Source: Thermoplasmata archaeon | GTDB lineage: Archaea > Thermoplasmatota > Thermoplasmata > Thermoplasmatales > Thermoplasmataceae | DNA: 6,022 bases | Direction of reading: 5' to 3' | Assembly: GCA_021804185.1 (NCBI GenBank) | Contig: JAJZKL010000087.1 | Location: 1-6,022 of the forward strand | Part shown: piece after piece, positions 1 through 5,978 of the stretch | Layout: every line of letters starts with the position of its first letter | How positions within the stretch are numbered: position 1 is the stretch's first letter | Made by a program: the position numbers and the translations under genes | Notes under the pieces: model-generated | The model's input: the letters and a program-made list of their open reading frames with translations, nothing else | Told to the model about the DNA's origin: nothing | Databases searched by the model: none

Positions 1-518
1 GTAAGGAGCAGGCTGGAAATGGACATGCTGACATATTGATAAACAATGCAGGTATAACCAGGGACGCTACTTTCAGGAAAATGACGTACAAACAGTGGGA
101 TTCCGTGATAAAAGTAAATCTTTACGGTTCTTTCTATTGCACAAAGGAAGTAGTTGAAGGGATGGTAAAGGATGGGTTTGGAAGAATCGTGAATATTTCA
201 TCTATAAGTCGGTTTGGAAACCGCGGACAGGCAAACTATTCAGCCTCAAAGGCAGGTCTCGTGGGCTTAACGTTGACACTGGCAAAGGAACTGGCAAAAC
301 ACGGCATTACCGTCAATGCAATAAGTCCTGGAGTAATAGATACGGAAATGGTGAAAACTATTCCCGAACCAATTATGTCTGATCTTGTAAAGCGGATACC
401 GGAAGGAAGATTAGGCAGACCTGATGAAATAGCTTCACTGATTTCATTTCTCATTTCAGATAAAGCTCAGTACATAAATGGGGAGATCATAAATGTCAAT
501 GGAGGGTTTTTCTTCTGA
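1..518 (+). CDS. short-chain dehydrogenase/reductase, FabG/PhaB-like (5' truncated by window edge)
   Basis: This is an NAD(P)H-dependent reductase of the classical SDR family, most like 3-oxoacyl-ACP or acetoacetyl-CoA reductases, which reduce a 3-oxoacyl thioester to the 3-hydroxyacyl form in the cytosol. The reading frame is open from base 3 and shows 171 residues. About 75 N-terminal residues, including the TGxxxGIG cofactor loop, lie outside the window, so cofactor preference cannot be judged. Visible hallmarks, numbered from base 3, are NNAG at 14-17, the active-site Asn39 in VNLYG, Ser67 in NISS, and Tyr79 with Lys83 in NYSASK. The SPGVIDTEM segment and the terminal VNGG are also typical of the FabG group. 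All four catalytic tetrad positions are intact. The gene converges on the TetR operon and is not part of it. A functional link to the acyl-CoA genes is only inference. The family call is firm; the substrate is not. Confidence 0.9.
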   Translation, partial: KEQAGNGHADILINNAGITRDATFRKMTYKQWDSVIKVNLYGSFYCTKEVVEGMVKDGFGRIVNISSISRFGNRGQANYSASKAGLVGLTLTLAKELAKHGITVNAISPGVIDTEMVKTIPEPIMSDLVKRIPEGRLGRPDEIASLISFLISDKAQYINGEIINVNGGFFF

Positions 519-520
519 TC

Positions 521-538
521 CTTTTAACTTCTTTTCAT
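521..538 (+). terminator. T-rich terminator after the dehydrogenase
   Basis: Just after the TGA stop at 516-518 come two T4 runs (522-525 and 532-535) in a pyrimidine-rich stretch, with a further T5 run near 558-562. Archaeal RNA polymerase terminates on T-rich tracts without needing a hairpin, so this is the likely end of the dehydrogenase transcript. The call rests on composition and position only. Confidence 0.4.
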
Positions 539-583
539 TATTCGTACTGGGATTAAGTTTTTCCTTGATAAAATGAACATAAT

Positions 584-604
584 ACCTATACATGCTATAT
601 AGGT
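584..604. repeat. inverted repeat in the convergent intergenic region
   Basis: The sequence reads ACCTATA (584-590), a 7-nt spacer, then TATAGGT (598-604), giving perfect 7-bp arms. It lies between the two convergent genes, 65 bp past the dehydrogenase stop and 69 bp past the regulator stop. It may be a short hairpin or a protein site. The arms are AT-rich, so a chance origin is quite possible. No further gene is convincing in the 519-673 gap. Confidence 0.3.
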
Positions 605-654
605 GATTAATATTCAACTTGCATTATCGGGCAGCCTTAAACCATGGGTTCATT

Positions 655-659
655 AAAAA
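655..659 (-). terminator. weak T5 terminator candidate at the operon end
   Basis: Fourteen bases past the TAG stop of the regulator gene, the minus strand reads a short T5 run (GTTTTTAATG). Its position suits the 3' end of the five-gene operon, but the tract is short and other ends in the gap are possible. Confidence 0.25.
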
Positions 660-673
660 CCATCCCGTGATTT

Positions 674-1270
674 CTAACTATTCACGTCGTTTCCAAGAAG
701 ACTTTCAATTAATTCGTCGACTTCAATTAGTACTTTGTGTTCAATATTCCTGTCATCCCATTGAATATATTTTCTGGCCAGGAAGTCAGAAACACCCATG
801 AGCATATATGCCATAACTTCAGGGTCTGAGCGTTTTATCTCACCTGCCTTAATTGCTTTCCGAAGACCTGAGCTGTACCTTTCTGCTAGCATAGTGTAGT
901 GCCACCTAAATATTTCAGGCCTGTGAATCTGGGCCTCGAGGAGTATATTAAAGAAAAAGATGTTTTCATGTACCCATTTGAAAAATGCTCTGAAACCAGC
1001 TTTCTCTATTTCAATTCTATTTGTGAACTCTTTTGTTGAAATCCTCAGGAAATATCTAAGTTCATGATTGTATTTCCTTATTAGTTCGTCCAGAAGATCA
1101 TCCTTGCTTTTGAAATAAAGATAGAACAACCCGTAAGATACACCTGCCTCCCTGGTTATGTCACCCACACTTGCATCTGAAAACCCTTTTGTTCCAATGA
1201 CCTTTATTGAGCTATTTATCAGCTGTTCAAGTTTATCCTTGCCTTTCTGTGACTTGGGATAGCTTTTCAT
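674..1270 (-). CDS. TetR/AcrR-family transcriptional regulator
   Basis: A 198-residue DNA-binding protein of usual TetR length. The N-terminal helix-turn-helix spans about residues 33-63: ASVGDITREAG as the first helix, VSYGLFYLYFKSK as turn and recognition helix, then KDDLLDEL. That pattern is the TetR_N signature. The C-terminal two thirds (about 65-195) is helical and rich in Phe, Leu and Tyr (for example FFKWVHENIFFFNILLEAQ near 96-114), fitting a ligand pocket for a hydrophobic effector. Known members, including FadR of Sulfolobus acidocaldarius, release DNA when acyl-CoA binds. A similar effector here is inference from the neighbouring ligase and condensing enzyme. The gene is last in the operon, 25 bp after the preceding stop. 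It lacks a ribosome binding site but has a TATA-like box at leaderless distance, so it may also be transcribed alone. The best operator candidate is at the head of the operon. Confidence 0.92.
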   Translation of the reverse strand: MKSYPKSQKGKDKLEQLINSSIKVIGTKGFSDASVGDITREAGVSYGLFYLYFKSKDDLLDELIRKYNHELRYFLRISTKEFTNRIEIEKAGFRAFFKWVHENIFFFNILLEAQIHRPEIFRWHYTMLAERYSSGLRKAIKAGEIKRSDPEVMAYMLMGVSDFLARKYIQWDDRNIEHKVLIEVDELIESLLGNDVNS

Positions 1271-1292
1271 TTTATCGGGTTATGTTATGGTA

Positions 1293-1300
1293 TTATTAAA
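1293..1300 (-). promoter_or_regulatory. TATA-like box for a leaderless regulator transcript
   Basis: On the minus strand the box TTTAATAA overlaps the TAA stop of the upstream condensing-enzyme gene. Its centre is about 26-27 nt before the A of the regulator's ATG, the distance expected when an archaeal transcript starts at or next to the start codon. No GGTGA-type ribosome binding site lies in the 25-bp gap, which fits a leaderless message. This is an inference from spacing; AT-rich boxes are common. Confidence 0.4.
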
Positions 1301-2285
1301 CGGCTTTCAGTACAGTTGATCCCCATATCCAGCCTGTTCCTGCGGACACAAGAACTATGATATCCCCACTCTTTACAGTTTTTGCCCTAACTGCAAGTGA
1401 CAGCGATAAGAATGGATCGACGCCCTGGGCATGCCCATAATTATCAAGGTATATACTCTGCTTCATGTCCAGATTGAATTCAGCAAGAATCTCACTGTGG
1501 AATGATTTTTTTGTATGCAGGAACGCAAGATAGGATATATCTTCTGTTTTGAGGCCGCTTTTTTTCAGTGATTCCCTTATGACCTTGACAAAATTCAGTT
1601 TGGATGCCTTTCCCATTCTTTCCCGCCAGCCTTCAATTTCATTGACCCTCAATCTGAATGACCACTCGTCTTTACTGGACATGTATGATTCTCCGAATGG
1701 TGAATATACAACATCACTGAAACTGCCATCAGTAACAAATGAACTTTCAAGAACTTCGAATTTACCTGGAGATGAATCTAAAAGGATTGCTACAGAGCAA
1801 TCAGAGAAGTCAAACATAAATGTACTCGCCCTGTTGCTATAGTCAACTATATAACTCTGTTTAGTTGACACTGAAATAAGACCCCTTTTATCTCTCCCTG
1901 CGAGGATCATAGATTTTGCGACATCCATTGCCACCAGACTGCCTGTACACTGTGCTGACATATCAAAGGTCATTGCATCTCTAAGTCCCACAGAATGAGC
2001 AATTTTAGGTGCCATAGTCCATATGTATCTATCCTTGAAATCTGAACCGGCACACATTAGAAAGGAAATTTCTTCTGGGACCATGCTTGTTCTTTCAAGC
2101 AGATCTTTGATTGATTTCACTGACATTTCTGACAGGCTAAGTTTATTTTCGACTGGCTTTCTTCTTATTCCCAGTTTTTCCTCTACGACATCGATTGGTA
2201 ACCCTGAATATCGTGCAATGTCCATTGATGTTTCAAAATTATCAGGCATGTATATTGAGAAATCTTTAATATATACTTTTTTCAT
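1296..2285 (-). CDS. KAS III-like (FabH/HMG-CoA synthase-fold) condensing enzyme with a Cys-His-His active site
   Basis: A 329-residue thiolase-fold protein of FabH length. Such enzymes load an acyl group on a cysteine and either condense it with a CoA or ACP partner or pass it to an acceptor. The nucleophile is Cys113 in DMSAQCTGS. His257 (FLHTKK) matches the His of the FabH HQAN motif. Where FabH has Asn in GNTS, this protein has His285 in NYGHAQG, closer to the GHPxG of thiolases and to the second His of KAS I/II. Other family marks are LGIRRKP (38-44), FDFSDCSVAILL (158-169) and a C-terminal GTGWIWGSTVL (316-326). It lacks the Glu that HMG-CoA synthases carry after the first domain's strand: CAGSD stands where GTES is expected. 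No DUF35 partner, which accompanies archaeal thiolase/HMG-CoA synthase pairs, is present. The start overlaps the ligase gene by 20 bp and has its own GGTGA site. The family is sure; the reaction is unknown. Confidence 0.87.
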   Translation of the reverse strand: MKKVYIKDFSIYMPDNFETSMDIARYSGLPIDVVEEKLGIRRKPVENKLSLSEMSVKSIKDLLERTSMVPEEISFLMCAGSDFKDRYIWTMAPKIAHSVGLRDAMTFDMSAQCTGSLVAMDVAKSMILAGRDKRGLISVSTKQSYIVDYSNRASTFMFDFSDCSVAILLDSSPGKFEVLESSFVTDGSFSDVVYSPFGESYMSSKDEWSFRLRVNEIEGWRERMGKASKLNFVKVIRESLKKSGLKTEDISYLAFLHTKKSFHSEILAEFNLDMKQSIYLDNYGHAQGVDPFLSLSLAVRAKTVKSGDIIVLVSAGTGWIWGSTVLKAV

Positions 2286-3675
2286 ATAAATTCACCAACT
2301 TTTCCCTATCAGGTTTTCCAACGGCTGTCCTTGGAACCTCGTTTACAAAGATGATCCTTTTGGGGATCTTGTAAGCTGCAAGAAGAGGCTTCAGGTTTTC
2401 CCTTAATCTTTGTTCGGTAACTGGAGTACTTAATGACACGAATGCTATGACGGCTTCACCCCAAAGTTCGTCCTTAACGCCTATAACACTGCAGTCTTTC
2501 ACATATTCCAGGGAAAGAATAGCTGATTCAACCTCTGAGGAGAATACATTTTCCCCTCCAGTTTTTATTACGCCCTTTTTTCTCCCGACAAAGTAATAAT
2601 CTCCTTCACTGTCCACCTTGAAAATGTCTCCGGTTTTAAGGTATCCAGCCCCGTCGAATGGTTGTTCATCAGTTCCAAATATATATCCACTGAATGTGTG
2701 AGGGCCTTTGATAAGCAGCTCACCGTCCTCAGCGACTCTTGTTTCCACGAATAAACAAGGTTTTCCCACTGAAGCAGGTTTTTTCATATAGTTTTCCGGG
2801 GATATATAGAAGTTGTTCGGACCCGCCTCCGTGAGCCCGTATCCCTGGAAGACTCTTGCTCCCTTGTCCCTGAATTTTTCAGCAGTTTCCTCTCTAAGGG
2901 ACCCCCCACCAGAAATTATGGTCTTTCCGGACATAACTGTTTTTTGGAATTCTTCTGACAGGACAATTTTTTCAAGCATAGTTGGGACTCCCATGTAGAG
3001 TGTTACACCTCTTTCACTAATGATCCTGAGTATTTCAGAGCTATCAAAACGGGATCCAGAAAAAACAACAGTGCCTCCGGATATAAGAGTAGGAATCAGC
3101 AATATGTTCCAACCTCCAGTGTGGTAGAGTGGAAGAGAGACAAGAGATATATCTGCCTCCGTCAGTCCCCAAGAAAGAATTGTGTTAAATGCATTCCAGA
3201 CTATGGATCTTTCTGGTATAACAGCCCATTTTGGGGAACCAGTAGTTCCTCCTGTGAGAAGGACAAGAGAAGGTCTTTCAATGTTATATTCACTGCTGTA
3301 TTGCATAGTTTCATGGTTCCCTTTGTCTTGATAGATTTCTCTGAATTTCGGGCCCCTGTTGTGGTAATCATCTATGAATATTTCCGGCTTTATTTTTGAA
3401 GTTGTATTTTCAAATGTACTCTTCTCCAGATCCGGGTTAATGGGAATTAGGATTGAACCAATCTTGGCACTTGAAAAGAAAAGTGTGACATAGTTTACCG
3501 GATCATCTAATGATGCCATGATGTATCCGCCCTTACCGATTCCCAGATCCTTCAATACTGATGCCAACTTGCCTGATCGTTTGTCAAGTTCGTCGTAGGT
3601 GTAAGCACTGTCTCCATAAATGACAGCTATCCTGTCACCTAATCCTGATCTTTTTGAGAGTATTTCCTCAATCAT
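2266..3675 (-). CDS. AMP-forming acyl-CoA ligase (class I adenylate-forming enzyme)
   Basis: This enzyme activates a carboxylic acid with ATP to an acyl-adenylate and then makes the CoA thioester in the cytosol. At 469 residues it is at the short end of the family, like MenE or aryl-CoA ligases. Motifs in order are the P-loop TGGTTGSPK (141-149), the QGYGLTEAG A5 motif (277-285), YLKTGD with Asp350 that binds ribose, GRKKGVIKTGGENVFSSEVE at the hinge (364-383), and PRTAVGKPDREKL with catalytic Lys454. All key residues are present, so it should be active. I chose ATG at 3675, one base after the hydrolase stop. A TTG at 3687 would add four residues and overlap the hydrolase by 11 bp. The substrate pocket gives no clear chain-length signal by eye; fatty, branched or aromatic acids are all possible. 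It sits between the hydrolase and condensing enzyme and is probably co-translated with both. Confidence 0.92.
   Translation of the reverse strand: MIEEILSKRSGLGDRIAVIYGDSAYTYDELDKRSGKLASVLKDLGIGKGGYIMASLDDPVNYVTLFFSSAKIGSILIPINPDLEKSTFENTTSKIKPEIFIDDYHNRGPKFREIYQDKGNHETMQYSSEYNIERPSLVLLTGGTTGSPKWAVIPERSIVWNAFNTILSWGLTEADISLVSLPLYHTGGWNILLIPTLISGGTVVFSGSRFDSSEILRIISERGVTLYMGVPTMLEKIVLSEEFQKTVMSGKTIISGGGSLREETAEKFRDKGARVFQGYGLTEAGPNNFYISPENYMKKPASVGKPCLFVETRVAEDGELLIKGPHTFSGYIFGTDEQPFDGAGYLKTGDIFKVDSEGDYYFVGRKKGVIKTGGENVFSSEVESAILSLEYVKDCSVIGVKDELWGEAVIAFVSLSTPVTEQRLRENLKPLLAAYKIPKRIIFVNEVPRTAVGKPDREKLVNLYEKSIY
2292..2296 (-). promoter_or_regulatory. GGTGA ribosome binding site of the condensing-enzyme gene
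   Basis: The minus strand reads GGTGA six bases before the ATG at 2285. It matches the archaeal anti-Shine-Dalgarno (16S 3' end with ATCACCTCC). It lies inside the 3' end of the ligase gene and supports the 20-bp overlapping start, since it decides for ATG 2285 over the later Met13. Confidence 0.65.
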
Positions 3676-3676
3676 T

Positions 3677-4495
3677 TCATACCACAACCTGTTCCCTAAT
3701 GGGAGTAAACTGGCCAGAAGACACCTGCTTTATGAAATTTAGGACTTCACGGTTGTATTCTTCCGATCTTTCCATATTAACGAGATGACCTGCATCTCTG
3801 AATTTCACTAAACAACTTTTGATCAGGAGTTCATGCATTCTTGAAGAGTTTTCAGGGGGCACGACATTGTCGTCCATCCCGCACAAAATCAGAACAGGCA
3901 TGTTTAGGTTACTCAGGCGATTGAGGGAATCAAACTCTACAACAGCGCTGATCTGCTGCAATTGCATGACTTTATCATTACTTCTTATCCTTAGACCTAT
4001 TACTTTCTCCACCAAATCTTTCCTGTTCTCAAGTGTTTCTCTTGAAAATGCAGGTGCCATCCTTTCATAAATTGAAGATTCAGAAGGCTGACTGGCCAGA
4101 ATTTTTAAAACGTCGGCAGAGGGTTGCTTCGAATGGATTCCGAAATTGGTCGAAGACAGGATCAATCCCTTCAACTTATTTCCATGCCTGAAGGCAAATT
4201 CCTGGGCAATCATTCCTCCCATGGACACCCCTAGCAAGAAAAAAGAATCCAGCCCTATGTTTTCTGCAAGTCCTGAAAGATCATTTACGAAGTCGTCCAT
4301 TGTGTAAGGTATTTCAGGCTTTGATGACATTCCGACACCTCTATTGTCATAAATCACCAGTTCCAGCTTGTCGGAGAGTGAACGTTGAAATTCCCACATC
4401 CAGGATGAATACCCCAGCCCTTCTATCAGGACCAGGGGTTCACCTTTACCCGCTATATCGTAGTAAATATCAATTCCGTTTAACCTGGCCATCAT
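3677..4495 (-). CDS. alpha/beta-hydrolase, PcaD/MhpC-like
   Basis: A 272-residue single-domain alpha/beta hydrolase of normal length. The nucleophile elbow is GVSMG (89-93, Ser91). The acid is probably Asp208 in CGMDDN, and the base is His237 in DAGH, so the triad is complete. DNRGVGMS (50-57) before the elbow is typical of the group holding 3-oxoadipate enol-lactonases, ring-fission hydrolases and related esterases. One oddity is that the usual HGxG oxyanion-loop motif reads EGLG (25-28), with Glu for His. No signal peptide or membrane segment is seen, so it acts in the cytosol. The ATG overlaps the transporter's TGA by 4 bp (ATGA), and the gene ends one base before the ligase ATG, which points to translational coupling. 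In this context it could open a lactone, cut a C-C bond in a beta-diketone-like product, or act as a thioesterase. The sequence alone does not choose between these. Confidence 0.88.
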   Translation of the reverse strand: MMARLNGIDIYYDIAGKGEPLVLIEGLGYSSWMWEFQRSLSDKLELVIYDNRGVGMSSKPEIPYTMDDFVNDLSGLAENIGLDSFFLLGVSMGGMIAQEFAFRHGNKLKGLILSSTNFGIHSKQPSADVLKILASQPSESSIYERMAPAFSRETLENRKDLVEKVIGLRIRSNDKVMQLQQISAVVEFDSLNRLSNLNMPVLILCGMDDNVVPPENSSRMHELLIKSCLVKFRDAGHLVNMERSEEYNREVLNFIKQVSSGQFTPIREQVVV

Positions 4496-5883
4496 GGAGA
4501 AAGCGACTCCAGCCTGATATTGGTACTTTTTGGTCCGGCTAGGAGAACAATAGCTGCGACTATCTCGACTATTCCGAGAATTATGAAGAACTTTGATCCA
4601 GTTGAAACTATATCGCTAACTGAAAGTACGACAACAGCTGAAAATATGAATGGAACTATAGCACCTCCAAAATGCCCAATCCCATCTGACAATGCGAAGC
4701 CTGTAGCTCTTGCACGTGTAGGGAATATTTCAGCAGTGTAAGTGTAAGCCGGAACTGCGAATGCTGTGGCAAACGAGGCAAGAAGGGCTCCAACCGTTAT
4801 AAGAATTGCAGAGTGTACTATGAGTGCCCATGCAAATATGAAAACTGATATTATTGCTGGGATGATTGCACTGATAACCAGGAATTTTCTCTCCCAGCGA
4901 TCCGCTATGAATGTCATTGAAACGGCCCCAATTATATATCCAATGCTTCCCAGTCCTATGTACCATACTGCAGATGTGAACAAAAAGCCAGATGTCACAA
5001 AAATAAGTGGTGCAAACCCAAGGAAACCATATGCCAGCGTGTAATCCAAAAACCAGAAAGTTGCAACAACAGCTAGCCTTGGCCCATATTTTCTCGATAG
5101 TATCTCGCGTGTTGGAAAGTGATCCATGGGGTTTTCCGGCAGGTTTTTTGGAATTTCAGGCAGTTTCCCTATTTTTTTCTCTGCAAACAGCTCCATGTCC
5201 CTGACCACTTTCTGAGCTTCATCTTCCCGACCCTTCATAAGAAGCCAGCGTGGTGTTTCCGGCATGCTGAACCTGACAAAGATTATTGCAACCGCTATGA
5301 CTGCCGGAATAGCAAACAGATATCTCCACCCGTCCGCGTTTATAGGTATAATACCGAGTGCAATGAATGGTGTTAACGCAAATCCAAGTGCTCCAGATAC
5401 ATAGGCCCATTGCGTCATCTTCCCCCTCATTGGAGCAGGTGTGGTTTCAGACATATAGGTATTAATTATGGAGATTTCAGCACCTATTCCCATTCCTGTT
5501 ATGAATCTCCCCACAAGTAGGTCCAGTGCGTTAAATGACGCTGCAGATATAAGGGTGCCGATCGCTACAAAAATTGCATTTGTAATCAGGCCCAGTCTTC
5601 TCCCCATATAGTCACTTATGGTAGATACGACATATGTCCCAACAATGTAACCGAACAGTGTAAGGGATGCACTGAGACTCAATAGAGCCTCAGTAAGGTC
5701 TAATTGCGTAACCATCGGAGAAACAAATGTATAACCTAGACTTAGAATATCATAGAAAGCAAAAAAGTAACCAATTCCCAGAATAACCAGCCACTTTCTT
5801 GGATAAGGCCTGACTGGGATTCTATCTATTCTAGCGGTGACATCAGCCAATGCTGAACCTAAATCAGTATTATTAGTTGACAC
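4492..5883 (-). CDS. MFS transporter of the sugar-porter/organic-acid symporter type
   Basis: A 463-residue membrane protein with about 12 helices in two six-helix halves joined by a cytosolic loop (about 206-266). Numbered from the GTG at 5883, marks are Asp45 in helix 1 (FYDIL, as in acid:H+ symporters), loop 2-3 DYMGRR (91-96), Arg126 and Glu136 in helix 4, SETTPAPMRGK (145-155), PETPRWLL after helix 6 (208-215), DRWERK in loop 8-9 (328-333) and EIFPTRARATG (385-395). The paired SETTPxxxRG and PETPRWLL motifs place it in the Sugar_tr group, which also holds aromatic and short carboxylic acid carriers. It heads the operon with an acyl-CoA ligase, so a carboxylic acid is the likely cargo; that is inference. 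GTG at 5892 would add three residues (M-I-H), but the TATA box is only about 15 bp from it, while GTG 5883 fits a leaderless start better. Both lie inside a palindrome. Confidence 0.88.
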   Translation of the reverse strand: MSTNNTDLGSALADVTARIDRIPVRPYPRKWLVILGIGYFFAFYDILSLGYTFVSPMVTQLDLTEALLSLSASLTLFGYIVGTYVVSTISDYMGRRLGLITNAIFVAIGTLISAASFNALDLLVGRFITGMGIGAEISIINTYMSETTPAPMRGKMTQWAYVSGALGFALTPFIALGIIPINADGWRYLFAIPAVIAVAIIFVRFSMPETPRWLLMKGREDEAQKVVRDMELFAEKKIGKLPEIPKNLPENPMDHFPTREILSRKYGPRLAVVATFWFLDYTLAYGFLGFAPLIFVTSGFLFTSAVWYIGLGSIGYIIGAVSMTFIADRWERKFLVISAIIPAIISVFIFAWALIVHSAILITVGALLASFATAFAVPAYTYTAEIFPTRARATGFALSDGIGHFGGAIVPFIFSAVVVLSVSDIVSTGSKFFIILGIVEIVAAIVLLAGPKSTNIRLESLSP

Positions 5884-5899
5884 ATGAATCACATGTCAA
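5877..5899. promoter_or_regulatory. 23-bp interrupted palindrome over the operon start (candidate TetR operator)
   Basis: The site has the form TTGACA-N2-TGA-A-TCA-N2-TGTCAA, with 9 of 11 base pairs symmetric around a single central base. It lies directly downstream of the TATA box and covers both candidate GTG starts and the predicted transcription start. A repressor bound here would block initiation, the usual mode of archaeal repressors. Size and symmetry suit a TetR dimer or pair of dimers. Linking it to the regulator in this operon is inference. Confidence 0.5.
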
Positions 5900-5900
5900 G

Positions 5901-5912
5901 TATATAATTAAG
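5901..5912 (-). promoter_or_regulatory. TATA box and BRE of the transporter operon
   Basis: On the minus strand the sequence reads GAAAAC then TTAATTATATA, an A-rich BRE-like element followed by an archaeal TATA box. The box centre is about 21-24 nt before the GTG at 5883, so transcription should start at or close to that codon. No GGTGA-type ribosome binding site lies between the box and the start, which again suits a leaderless transcript. Confidence 0.5.
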
Positions 5913-5942
5913 TTTTCTGTCGAGATAGTGCGTTGCTAAATT

Positions 5943-5964
5943 CCCTGTATAGTAAAATACAGGG
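5943..5964. repeat. perfect inverted repeat CCCTGTAT-N6-ATACAGGG
   Basis: Two perfect 8-bp arms flank a 6-nt spacer about 30 bp upstream of the operon TATA box. It could be a second operator or an activator site. The TATA-like core (TATAGTAAAATA, 5948-5959) is centred about 26 nt before the plus-strand ATG at 5979, so the repeat may enclose that promoter. A hairpin followed by T6 (5970-5975) also resembles a terminator for the plus strand, but no plus-strand gene ends nearby. Confidence 0.5.
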
Positions 5965-5978
5965 GGCGATTTTTTGTT

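Noticed and set aside
619..801. Plus-strand TTG-started frame of 60 codons after GGTGAT
   Set aside because: It runs antisense into the 3' end of the well-supported TetR gene, starts with a rare codon 11 nt after the motif, and its peptide has no recognisable pattern.
1549..1842. Plus-strand open frame of 97 codons inside the condensing-enzyme gene
   Set aside because: It lies wholly antisense to a gene with clear family motifs; the peptide is rich in Ser and Leu as expected of a shadow frame.
1860..1880. TTGACA half-site inside the condensing-enzyme gene as a second TetR site
   Set aside because: Only one half of the dyad is present and it lies in coding sequence; chance is the simplest explanation.
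1296..2285. Assignment as HMG-CoA synthase
   Set aside because: The fold and length fit, but the catalytic Glu region reads CAGSD, the second motif has GHAQG, and no thiolase or DUF35 gene adjoins it.
4766..5044. Plus-strand open frames inside the transporter gene
   Set aside because: They are antisense to membrane-segment codons and have no family motifs, promoter or ribosome binding site of their own.
5943..5975. Hairpin plus T6 as an intrinsic terminator
   Set aside because: It would act on the plus strand, where no gene ends upstream; archaeal termination also does not require hairpins. Kept only as an alternative.
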